A DNA stretch of 64,000 nucleotides, from contig CADCXA010000015.1 in the NCBI GenBank assembly GCA_902806565.1, positions 310,001-374,000 on the forward strand. Reading direction: 5' to 3'. A model generated the notes under the pieces. That model made no database searches. It worked only from the letters and a program-made list of their open reading frames with translations, and had not been told where the DNA came from. This DNA comes from Hypoxylon rubiginosum. Lineage: Eukaryota; Ascomycota; Sordariomycetes; Xylariales; Hypoxylaceae. Shown piece after piece: positions 23,868-33,950 of the stretch (position 1 is its first letter; each line of letters opens with the position of its first letter). The position numbers and the translations under genes were made by a program.

Positions 23868-26800
23868 CTAAGCTTGTTGTTCATGGAGCTTGCCATATGC
23901 GGTTTCAAGCCGTCGCTCTGCTGAAATCCTCAAAGGATCGTCTGCTTTTAGTGTCTTGATCTTTACTATACCGCTCAATATTTCAATTGACTTTTCCACA
24001 CGGCCGTCCTGCAGGTATGCCCTAGCAAGCTCATGCTCTGATATAAGTCGTTCACGATGTTCCTCTGGCAGCATCTTCCTAACTGCTACAACGTATTCCA
24101 ACAATTTAATCGCATCCTCAACCTGGCCATCCTGCAGGTATGCCATAGCAAGCTCATGCTCTGATGTAAGTCGGTCACGATGCTCCTTTGGCAGCATCTT
24201 CTGGATAGCTACAACATATTCGAATAATTGAATGGCATCCTCAACCCGGCCATCCTTTAGATATGCCCTAGCAAGCTCATGCTCTGATGTAGGTCGGCTA
24301 GAGTGTTCCTTTGGCAGCATTTTTCGAACTGCTACAACGTGTTCTAACAATTTAATCGCATCCTCAGTCCGGCCATCCGTCAGGTATACCCTAGCAAGCC
24401 CATGCTCTGATGCAAGTCGGTTGGGGTGTTCCTTTGGCAGCATCTTCCAGACAGCTACAATGTGTTCGAGTACTTCGATCGCATCTTTCACATGTCCATC
24501 CTGTAGGTATACCTGACCCAGCGAATGCTCCGATGATAGGCGAGCGTTGTCGTTTTCAGGCAGCGTCTCTCTTCTGCATGATACAACACGTTCTAATATC
24601 GTAGTGGCTTCTTTGATTTGTCCATCCCGTAGGTATGCGATGGAGACCATATGTAGCGACGCTAGTAGTTCAGTATCATCTTCTGGGAGTGTCTTCCTTT
24701 TGACCGCTATGACATGTTCGAAAAGTTTAATTGCTTCCTTGGTTCGATCATCATTCATGTAAGAGATAGCTAGTCCGTGTCCCGAATTCAAACGAAGGAT
24801 GTCGTCTTCTGGGAGGTGGTTTATTGCCCATTGGTATGTCTCCTCAAGAGCCCATATAGATTCCTTCATTCGCATGTCTACGTTTAAACTTTCCCCGACA
24901 AGAAAAAATAACCAATATCGCTCCTTGAAACTATGTTCGTGACTTTCATGCAGAACCCTGAGAGCATGTGGCAGGTACGCTTGCCATAGCTTCTGGTACG
25001 CAAAGTCAGAGCCTGGAAAGATATCCTCAAGATGAATAATCGCTTCATATGTGACCTGCGTTGCAAGGCTTCGTCTTTGAATCCAAATTCGTGCCCCAAG
25101 ATGCACAAGGCGGTGCATGTCGAATATATCGTCGTCACTATTGCCGTCACCTCGCCTAGTTAGGAAAGCGAAGGAGCACAGAGTGCCAATCGCATCCAGC
25201 AGTCGTCGCTTCGACTTAAATTCGGGAAGAATCGACTGGGGTATCGCTTTTGGCTCGATTCGTGAGATGAATGCAAGAAGATGAGCGGCATCATCGTACT
25301 TGCTGATTTGATCAAAAGATACAAGCCACGTTGTCGCAACGGCGTTTTGTGAATTGGGATAGCGGAAATCGTCATGGAACTCCTCACTCATCAAACCAAC
25401 AAGGTCTTGCTCCGTACTTTGTAGAAGCTCTAGATATTTGTGAATTGATAACGTTGTGATGTTTAGATAGGCGACCGCTTGTTTGATCGCCAGTGGAAGA
25501 TATGCAAGCTCGCGGAGGAGATCACTTGCTGCTGTTTCTTCGTATTCCACGGCAAGTGACGTCTTTAAGAATGCAAGTCCCTCTTGTTGATCCATCTGTG
25601 ACAGCTCAATCATGTTGCTCTCAGCACATGCTTGCGCCACTTTCCTAGAACGAGTAGTGAACAGAGTAAGGCCGTTCTCGCTTTGTGGGAGATACTGTTT
25701 AAGGCCCCCTTCTGCACCAGAAGAGCCGTAAAGGACGTCCATATCGTCGACATTATCAAAAATGAAGAACCACTTGCCAGCTCTCCTCGAGTTCAGGTAA
25801 CGTCGCACTGAAACTTTAACGTCTTCTGATCCTTGTTCGATAGGAAGTTCTCTTGCTATATCTGTATACGCCTGCTCAAATGTCGACTTGTTTAACGCTG
25901 GCACCCAGAAGACAGAGTATTCTGGCTTGTTGTTTTTCACCCAGTATGCGAATTGTATGGCGACTTGGGTTTTGCCAATGCCACCTAGTCCGACGAGGGC
26001 TACTTGTCGACAATTCTTTTCGAAATGCATTTCCTCCAGTTTGGCGAGGATTGCGCCCCGTCCGACAAAGCGCTCGTTCTCGCGGAAGGGGACAGAAAAG
26101 TAGGTAGAGACTATGCTACTGTCAGCAGGTATATTATAAACTATGGACAGCTTTCTTCCTGCACTAACTACTGAGCTTCCGGCTGGGTGCATCTGATATT
26201 GGCGATTGTGCAAAAGGGCCATAGAGAAAGTTATTCACGAATTCTCCGATCGCCCTGTTGTTTGTATCTATGTAGTTCCTCGTAAGGGCAGATATACGGC
26301 TGGCTTTGTCCCAGTCAGATAAACTGATGTCTTGTAGGCCAAGGGAAACGTTGAATCTGTAGTATTGGCGGCTGCCTCCATATTGGTCATCCATACTCGC
26401 TGCTACTTTGCTGGAGCTCGTTGCCATGTCCTTGAGAGCCTTGATAATATACCACCGCATGTCCTTGATAGTGACGACGCCGCCGAGTCCTGTACCAATA
26501 CTAAGGACTTGTAAATGGTCTCTAGTGGGAAACTGATTTTTTGCCTCCTTGATAAGGACATCGCAGGGGTTATTGTATCAAAATCCCGCATCAATGTAGT
26601 TGATCTTGTCTCGACCGAGCTGAATAGATTTAAAGAAAGTCGTGGCTGCCGAGGTTGCGCGGGCGACTTGCCAAATAGTACAGCCTTTGAGGCGGGCGGA
26701 TGTGTCGTACGTTGTGAAAAGAGTAGGGGGCGCATCGACATTATCCTTCGTGATAGCAAGGACAACTCTATGAGATGTCAGCATACCCCTGTATCCATGA

Positions 26801-27423
26801 CCTCACTGTTTCATCCGAGTACGAACGTCTTAGTGCATGATGCATTGCGGAATTCAAGGTCATCATGCTTGCAGGTCTCGGTTGTTGGTGTGCCTTCGGA
26901 TCGTAGAGCTGCACATGACTCTTCCGTACAGAACTCCTTGACCGTCTGCTTTATTGCATCCTCGAGATTATGGGCAGAGTAGGCACCCTTCGGAGGAGCA
27001 ATAGGTAAATGCCACTTCGGAGTGAAAGCAAGCTTCGCGACCTTGTCATAAGCTTGCATACATTCGTTGACAGTCATGCTTAGCCTCCCAAGCATTATCG
27101 CGATGATCCTGAGTGACGCTAAGTTAGCATGCAGACCTATTATCGGGTACGGGGAAGAGTTAGGGAGGTCCGTTACCCTCCAATACTTGTACCACCGATC
27201 AAATCGAAATAATCGCATGGTTTAGGAACATTGTCAAGACCTTCGGCTTTCGCTATTCTTTCCATGATCTCTTCTAAGATCAAGAGACTAGATTTGCCGC
27301 GGATACCGCCTCCATCTACAACTGTTAGGAGACAGACAAGGCTGAGAATAGGCACATAACTTTACCAAGAGACAGGATCCTCAGCGATGGAGCAGAGGCT
27401 CCACGGGTGTTCGTCTGTTCCAT
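23868..27423 (-). pseudogene. patatin-NB-ARC-TPR NLR (PLP-1/HET-Z type) with in-frame TGA
   Basis: Five exons: 27423-27366, 27315-27177, 27108-26827, 26767-26169 and 26110-23868, spanning 1107 codons. The N-terminus reads MEQTNTRGASAPSLRILSLDGGGIRG, the patatin oxyanion motif. GGTSIGG follows with nucleophile Ser63, and the D-A-G motif holds Asp219. The codon after the next Phe, number 223, is TGA (plus positions 26578-26580). The same frame continues open for another 883 codons with typical sequence, so this reads as one nonsense change. An NB-ARC module follows: P-loop GLGGIGKT at 400-407 and Walker B FFIFDNVDD at 474-482. Then seven to eight TPR units of about 41 residues fill 800-1106. 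This architecture belongs to fungal NLR-like cell-death and allorecognition proteins. The exon 4 donor is ambiguous by one codon. If the TGA is real, the product would be a 222-residue patatin fragment lacking the sensor. Confidence 0.85.
23985..24500 (-). repeat. 123-bp coding tandem repeats (TPR units of the NLR)
   Basis: Four to five consecutive 41-codon units are visibly similar at DNA level. Each holds gctctgat followed by a variant of gtaagtcg, then a (c/t)tggcagcatctt-type stretch and a gcatcctca-type end. Period is 123 bp. They encode SEHELARAYLxDGRVEDAI-type helices. Outer units toward the NB-ARC side are more diverged. This is a coding repeat, not a CRISPR array. Confidence 0.85.
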
Positions 27424-28383
27424 CAACCTTCAAGGGCGGCGCAGGCCGTTCTTAGCGCCAATTCAAAATGGTTATGGGTCCTGTGCGATTGAGAACTTTG
27501 ACCTTGGTGCGAGGGATTGATTGAGGTTTGTCTTATGCGGGGAACCGCTGCATATCTAGCGACTAAATCCGAGTAGGTGGCGTTGTTACACTGTCACACG
27601 TGATATTTCTCTCGACTATGGCCTCCAGGTGCCGTCCAGGTGCCGTGGCGTAGCTGCGTTCTCATGCATGACAAGCTGAGAGGGCTGCGCCTAGACTGTA
27701 GCCAACCTCACCACAGTGAGCGGGCAGGGCGGGCTAGTGATGACTAATGGCTTTCTTAAATTAGAACCCGAATACTAGATTGCAACGGTACGGCCCGAAA
27801 AGCTTTTGCCGTTCAATGCGGCTCCCCAGAGTGGATACCACTAACTATCCTTTAAATCAACAACCAGACACATATTCCTTGTCTTTCAGAAAAGTAGGAA
27901 CAGTTATGGCCGGCAATCATCGATGATATATCTAAAGGGTGGACTTTCAATCCTATTTGCCTCGATTAAAAAGCACAGGCTGCGCGAGTTATCCAAATTA
28001 TCAAGTTTATTCCCTGAGTGGAGTGTGCGATATGTTAGTAGGAAATAATGAACGGAAGTGATTTAAACATCGGGTATGATATATATACTGGAGCGAATAG
28101 GGAACCCGAGGGAGAGCGATGGAAGCAATAATTTTCTTTAATTTGATTTGCGTACCTAAGTAAGTAATTAGGTGCCTGTCCGCATTGAAAGAAGGTCAAA
28201 TCATGTGTAGCAAAAGTGGCTAGATTTGTAAAGTCATGATAAAAAAACAATTCATGTTGCGAGATGAAAAGAATAAATACTTGGGTGGGGATTAAAAGAA
28301 TATGAATGCGTATGGGATAATTGGGAAGGGAAAAAGGCAAAAAAAAAAAGTTTGTGGTCATCCCACCCTCTCGTGAGATCATG

Positions 28384-28494
28384 TTCCCCCAGTGCCCTCA
28401 TATTTCCCTAGTGCCCTCATATTCCCCTAGTGCCTTTATATTCCCCCAGTGCCCTCGGTATTCCCCCAGTGCCCTCGGTATTCCCCCAGTTCCC
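28384..28494. repeat. 20-bp minisatellite, about 5.5 copies
   Basis: Tandem units of the type ttcccccagtgccctcggta. The last two full copies are identical; earlier ones differ by substitutions (catat for cggta) or one-base deletions. The unit is strongly strand-biased, C-rich on the + strand. The length is expected to vary between strains. Confidence 0.9.
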
Positions 28495-28588
28495 GGCGAA
28501 TCGATGATAGGTGCTTTTGATAAGAGAATTAGATTCTCTTATACGTTTCCTATATTTCTCGAAAATACGTAAAGTCGAACTTTTAACA

Positions 28589-28682
28589 TGCCTCACTAGG
28601 GAATCGAACCCTATGCGTTTTCAGGTTACTGGTTTCCCAGAGACCTGAACTGTCGACCCTGACCACTAGGCCAACCACCTCA
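28589..28682 (-). tRNA. decayed tRNA-Leu(CAG)-like sequence (pseudo-tRNA)
   Basis: On the minus strand there is a perfect A box, TGGCCTAGTGG, then a TTCAGGT anticodon loop that would read CAG. A long variable region follows, then a perfect B box (GGTTCGATTCC) in a clean 5-bp T stem, TAGGG/CCCTA. The order and spacing match class II tRNA-Leu. The 5' acceptor half does not pair with the 3' half (GTGAGGC), and the anticodon stem has mismatches. A working tRNA is therefore unlikely; the polymerase III promoter boxes remain intact. Confidence 0.5.
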
Positions 28683-29847
28683 TTGCTAATGGGTTTGTTC
28701 TTTAGGTTAATATGTCATGGTACAGTAGCGACCAGCTAGCCAGCCAACCAGCGCCCACCAGTTGTAGTTCGTATTTTTCCCATGGTACATGGTAACTGCC
28801 TCGTTATTTCTGTAGAGTACCTCGCTGTCGCATTTCCTATATGCTCGGTAACACCCACAATCATTAAAGCCAAATGCCCTGATGCCAGGATACGGCCTGC
28901 AAATTACACCTATCAACCCTAAAAGGCTTTCCAGATACCCAACCTTACTCCTCGCGATATTTCCTAGCATACTATACACATTCTCACTTCTCCTTTCCCC
29001 CCCTTTTTTCTTATTTTTCCCCTCTCACCTTTCTTGTTTATCTAGTCGCCTTATAAATATTTAATTCTAAGGTTTTCAGGATAAAGCATTCTACGGAACA
29101 GCCAACAAAAATAATAAAAGTCTATGATTACCACAGTGCCATACCTATATGCTTTTCTGATACTTAGTTCCAAGTGTGCACTAAGGGGGTTTAACCATGA
29201 AGTGGTATAATAAAAATCAAGGTATAGAGAAAGATACGAATAATATTAATTATTATTAATTATTTCTTTACCTCGAGATTATGATATGGCAGTTGGAGAT
29301 TTAGGTATCTGGAAAGATTTGATATTCTAAATCACGTGCTTCTTTATAGATTTGAAATTATGGAATGGGATATTATCTAGGGGAATCCTTTCCAATAGTC
29401 AGTATATGGAAATTGAACAGTTAGCCACCTGATGGCTTAAACGCTCTAACTGTAAAGCGTATGTTCAGAACTGCATATATATGTAAGCAGCCTCCCATAA
29501 GGAGGTTCTACCGGAAATTCCCAGGCAGTTGCCCGGGGGTACACCCTCTCAAATCCCTACCTAAGGTACCTACGTAGATATTAATTTTATTCACTGTTGA
29601 TGTCGATAGATATGTCACTTGGTACTTTTTAAAAAATACCCCACCCCGACTACTAATCTTTTTCTTTTTTTCTTTTGCCAAAACACAAATATCCGGTGTC
29701 ATCCAACTTTCAACCTCAACCAAAACTTCTATTTTAACCATCAACGTCCTCTCCCCTGCCTACTATCTCAACCAAAACTTCTACGTCAACTATCAAAATC
29801 TTCTCCATTACTCGCCCTTATATCAGTCCATCACCGAAGTTCTCAAA

Positions 29848-30945
29848 ATGCCGTCGCTCGAGATACCCCCCCTGCACATGCTCTTTTTCAAAGGGTTCCA
29901 GAGCGGAATGCAATGGGAGACCCAGGGTGATTTGGCGACTCACGGGAAGAGAAACTATCGCTTCCTTCTCCACCATCCGCACTCTTTCCGCATCTCTAAG
30001 GTGATCGTCAAGGGCTTGAAAACGAAGCGACCGATTATTGTCAGCTTGGCCTTGAGCGATATCTATCAATACGCCACTGAGAACGTCGATTTATGCTACT
30101 GCCTCGAGCCTGTCGAGTTCTTCGGGCATGCCAAGGATAGATTTGCGTGGTCTAGACCTCTGACGAACGAAGCGTTCTGGGCGTTTACGTACAAGGCGCT
30201 GCACGCTCGGGCTCTCTTCCTATGGACAGTCCTTCGCCCGGATGAGGAGCCACAAAAAGAAGTGCAGCCTCTGGTGGAAGCGCTAGATGCCTTCCGAGAA
30301 GCCTTTTTCGACTACTACCCAATCGACCACGCCACCGTCGACGGTGGAAGCTTTAGTACCAAACAAGAGGATATCGAGGACGTGAACGACGAGGTTTCCC
30401 TCAATGAAGATATCCGGCGAAAATATTTCCCGCACGACCTAACTCACCACACCGCGGAAGGAGACGGTAACGACAAGCTCATAACAAAATTCAAGCAAAT
30501 TCGCAAGAACGTCCCCCGCCCCCAGCAGGACCCGGATGACTTCGATCTTTCGAAGGTACCCGATGAAGAGCTATTCTTCTACGACACAGAGTGTCGTTCT
30601 AAGCACCAAGACGCCTTCAAGGATGTTACGCGCGGTAAAGGCGCCTCTACGGCTGCTCCGAAGCCTAGTGGTCTTCAACCTATCGAATCCAAGAGAACAT
30701 ACAACTCCTTTCTAGATTACAGAGAGAGCGGGGCCGGTGTTGATGAAGAGCCCGAAGAGGGCGGCAGAGCCGACGTGGAGGGAGCTGGCAACGGGGATGA
30801 TGCAATGGGGGGTGCTGGACAGGAGCAACTAGTCCCTAACTTGAAGAAGTTGAAGATCTCTGACGACGGGGACGACGCAATGGGGGGTGTTGGTCAGGAG
30901 GGAAAGGTTCCTGATTTGAAGAAGTTGAAGATCTCCGACGACTAG
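29848..30945 (+). CDS. unrecognised protein, 365 aa, single exon
   Basis: The ATG follows ctcaaa and opens a single uninterrupted frame with good codon use. I do not recognise the family. Residues 1-170 look like a folded domain rich in aromatics (PPLHMLFFKGFQSGMQW, NYRFLLHHPHSFRISKVIVKG, RFAWSRPLTNEAFWAFTYKALHARALFLW). The part after about 180 is charged and probably flexible. The last 50 residues are two near-identical 25-residue units, each containing DDAMGG and ending in LKKLKISDD, encoded by two tandem 75-bp units at 30793-30942. KKLK may serve in nuclear import (inference). No signal peptide or membrane helix is visible. It is divergent to the NLR gene, 2.4 kb away. The neighbour relation hints at, but does not show, a link. 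Confidence 0.75.
   Translation: MPSLEIPPLHMLFFKGFQSGMQWETQGDLATHGKRNYRFLLHHPHSFRISKVIVKGLKTKRPIIVSLALSDIYQYATENVDLCYCLEPVEFFGHAKDRFAWSRPLTNEAFWAFTYKALHARALFLWTVLRPDEEPQKEVQPLVEALDAFREAFFDYYPIDHATVDGGSFSTKQEDIEDVNDEVSLNEDIRRKYFPHDLTHHTAEGDGNDKLITKFKQIRKNVPRPQQDPDDFDLSKVPDEELFFYDTECRSKHQDAFKDVTRGKGASTAAPKPSGLQPIESKRTYNSFLDYRESGAGVDEEPEEGGRADVEGAGNGDDAMGGAGQEQLVPNLKKLKISDDGDDAMGGVGQEGKVPDLKKLKISDD
30793..30942 (+). repeat. two tandem 75-bp coding units
   Basis: The units begin ggggatgatgcaatgg and ggggacgacgcaatgg and share the exact stretch ttgaagaagttgaagatctc. They form the C-terminus of the unrecognised 365-residue protein. In-frame duplication means copy number could change without frameshift. 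Confidence 0.9.
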
Positions 30946-31447
30946 ATTCGGCTTGATACTACGGTATCACCCATACTAGTCTATTATGCATGATATGCCC
31001 CAAGGGGGCTTGGAGAGAGCTGCAACGCAGCAGTCTCCCGTTAATTACTATCGTTGTCTTCGTCACTGCGGTATCGCGTAATGCAAAGATCTCCCAATAC
31101 TGATGATTCCTTCCGTTGCAATTAGTGAATCAACACATCTACTCGGTAATTGTCTATCCGAAATGCATATCAGTGTCATTATTTCAAGTTTTGCTTTCGA
31201 CACACAATAGTGAGTCAGTACCTACCTGTAGCCAGCGTTCTCCTTTTCCGGCCCCGAAGTGTAAACCCCCCACCTGGCAGTGCCCACCAACAGCTGGCAA
31301 AGTATCGGTGACGCCCACTGCAGTACGAGCTGCACCAAAAACAATCCCATTAAATTTCCAATTTTCGTTCTCCCTTCACAGTCTTCAAGCATCAAATTCC
31401 AACGACCGCGCATTTTCCTTAGGAACTACCAGTATCGCACGGTCACG
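30946..31447. other. intergenic gap
   Basis: Five hundred bases between two genes on the + strand, holding the 3' UTR of the unrecognised gene and the promoter of the Nudix gene. I see no further gene or repeat. Confidence 0.6.
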
Positions 31448-32676
31448 ATGTCGTTTTCCAACGCCAAGGTTTTGTCTACGGAACCCCTGGTAAGCTCTCT
31501 CGCGCAGCTCTACCTACCCCGTCCAATTGAGCTGATCGATCCGCAGGCAAACAGCGAAGCCGAGTGGGCCAAGCTCGTGAAGTAGGCAGTACAAAAAAAC
31601 CCAAAAAAGGCGTCTCGCAGTGAGCTGCAAGTTACTTTTTACTGACGCCATACTTTTTTCATTCTAGGTTGACTTATACTGATCCGAAGAGTCAGACACG
31701 CACCTGGGAATCGGCCGAGCGTACCACGAGACCGCAGGGCTGCGATATCGACGGTGTGGGAATCATCGCTATCCTGGAGAAACCCACCGGTCCCGAGCTC
31801 GTCCTCCAGAAGCAGGTCAGTATCTACTCCCAAGTCTTTTCACCGCTCATGTTGGGGGATTTGGCCTCTAGCGGGCTTCCGAGATCCCCACGGGCACGGC
31901 ACGGCCCGCTGCTCTCCGTCTGCTCCCCCCCACTCCCCGAAGGTGGGGGTACATTCCCCCTTTTTTTCCCCTTCCGGTCGCGTATCGGTGCCATTGGAAA
32001 AAGTGTCGCAATTTGCTGACGTTTGAGCGTGGGATAGTACCGTGTACCTGTCGATAAGGTCACCATCGAGATTCCGGCAGGTCTTGTTGACGAAGGCGAG
32101 ACTGCCGAGCAAGCCGCCATTCGAGAGCTGAAGGAGGAGACTGGCTATGTGGCCAAGGTCGCTGAGACCTCGCCCATGATGTTCAATGGTAAGTTGGCTT
32201 TCATTTCTATGATACTTCCATATTTTGGTGTAGGTACGAGTCAACGTAAGCGAGTTGCCTAAAAAGGGATACTCGGAAGGTATTGAGTGAACACCCACAG
32301 ATCCCATCGCGCGAGTTTAATAATCCGCGAAGGGTCGTCATCATCAGGGGCTAGACCAACGTCTGTCTCAATATATTCCTCTCGCCTATTTGCCGTTCGC
32401 GTTTTATTCTGGATCACTCGCTAATGAGAAATGTTAGACCCCGGATTCTGTAACACAAACCTACAAATGGTCCATGTCACCGTCGACATGAGTCTGCCTG
32501 AGAACCAGAACCTGCAGCCGCAGCTAGAGGAGGACGAGTTCATCGAGGTCTTCCTCGTCCCGCTGACCAATCTCTACGCCGAATGCAAGAGATTCGAGGC
32601 AGAGGGTTGCGCTATCGACGCACGCGTAGGCACGTTTGCCGAGGGCATCGAGTGCGCCAAGAAATTCAAGCTATGA
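31448..32676 (+). CDS. Nudix hydrolase, ADP-ribose pyrophosphatase (YSA1-like), 204 aa
   Basis: Five exons: 31448-31489, 31547-31581, 31668-31815, 32038-32188 and 32438-32676. All junctions keep frame, with donors GTAAGC, GTAGGC, GTCAGT and GTAAGT. The 35-bp second exon gives ANSEAEWAKLVK-LTYTDP across the join. A complete Nudix box, G-x5-E-x7-R-E-L-x-E-E-x-G-Y, starts at GLVDEGETAEQAAIRELKEE and lies after VPVDKVTIEIPAG, as in YSA1-type enzymes. These enzymes cleave ADP-ribose and other sugar nucleotides to AMP and sugar phosphate, clearing reactive ADP-ribose. No targeting signal is seen, so a cytosolic location is likely. The last two introns are longer than others in the window (222 and 249 bp). 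Length fits the family. Confidence 0.94.
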
Positions 32677-33950
32677 ACTGCGAAAAACCCGAGCTCATAA
32701 GCTTCTAGATGGAGCTATGGTTCGATGAAGAACTCACGGCGTCCTCACTTTTCACTATTACTGTGTACCTCATATGGGCTTTCCGTTCTACTGGCAAATA
32801 CCCCCGTTACGCAGGCTGCGGTTATTTTAAGAGCTATACTGTTATGGTCGGAAACTTAGATATTATGCGGTCAGTTATTTTTCACGACTTGTGCCGTGGC
32901 GACCCGGAAAAATAGATTGGCAATGCATTCATCTCAATAACTGCGTCTCGTAAAGCTATATTCAGGTCTAGTGCAACGTGGACAACGACATCTTAATCAA
33001 TTCCGCCAAGTATCATAATGGAAGCTGATGTAGAGTTAGTAAGACTCGCCCATAGTAAAGGTGAGTTGAGTAAATGTCACCTTAACAGCTAATTATAGTT
33101 GTACTTGATATTACGTCTTTACTAAAAGATGCATGACGAAAGGTCTAAATGCGACCTTTAATTACCAACTGACAATGACTCCTAAAGGATGTCAATAAGA
33201 GAGTGAGTATTGGCTTTCTAGCTCTGATTTGATTACTTGTTTATTATGTTTATAAATTTGAATAGTAAATTTCATATGAAGGGAACTTCTAAGCGATTTG
33301 ATGATCATATAATCAATAGGGGGCGTACATTAGACCCCTGCATGGCACCACACGGACGCTGATCTCTGACCTCGGCTGGGAATCTCAGCGAATATTTGAT
33401 TAATATTCATCAAAATCTATTCTATATCTAGATGTATTGTGCTTACTGATGGAATAACTCGTCGCTTCTGCGGCGGCTGTAAATGGATATGTAATCTGTT
33501 CGTGGAACCATGGTCTACAGCGTCATCGTCTGCAGCAAGCACATGAAGCTGCCTAGCATAACAAGGAAATCATTTACACGGCAGCTACTAATTTTCCAAC
33601 GGTCCTATCACTAATGAGTTACGGCCGATGAGATTATGCATGGGATGTCGTAGTGTCCAATTAGTAATGGCGGTGGCTACTTGATAGAATAATCAGAAAA
33701 TCCCGTCCCAACCAAGCTCGAGCGCTGAGTGGCGGCTCATACTTTTCGATACTACGCTAAAATAGAGCGTGTTACAAGCCTCAGGGGAGCTTGCTCGAGG
33801 AATATAAGAACCGTAATGGATCAAGAAATCTAAAGTCAGGAGTCGTAGTTAAAGGATACCTACATCCCAAGTCTACGCCTCCATACCAAACACCAGATAT
33901 CACTTATCCAATTCATAAAAAATTCCACGTCATACAATCCCGCCTTAGAC
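32677..33950. other. intergenic gap, AT-rich, no gene supported
   Basis: The region 32677-33950 includes an AT-rich core near 33050-33450 with taatattcat runs. The frame 32709-32915 is short and has no motif. The right end is the promoter of the NmrA-like gene. Confidence 0.55.

Larger units (their letters stand above)
27424..29847. other. intergenic gap between divergent NLR and unknown gene
   Basis: This 2.4 kb AT-rich spacer contains a 20-bp minisatellite (28384-28494) and a tRNA-Leu-like relic (28589-28682), both annotated separately. No protein gene is supported; the frames at 28035-28382 and 28707-28979 show no motif. It should carry the promoters of both flanking genes. Confidence 0.6.

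Noticed and set aside
26515..26982. + strand frame of 155 codons opposite the NLR patatin region.
   Set aside because: Antisense shadow. The minus strand carries the patatin motifs across matching exons.
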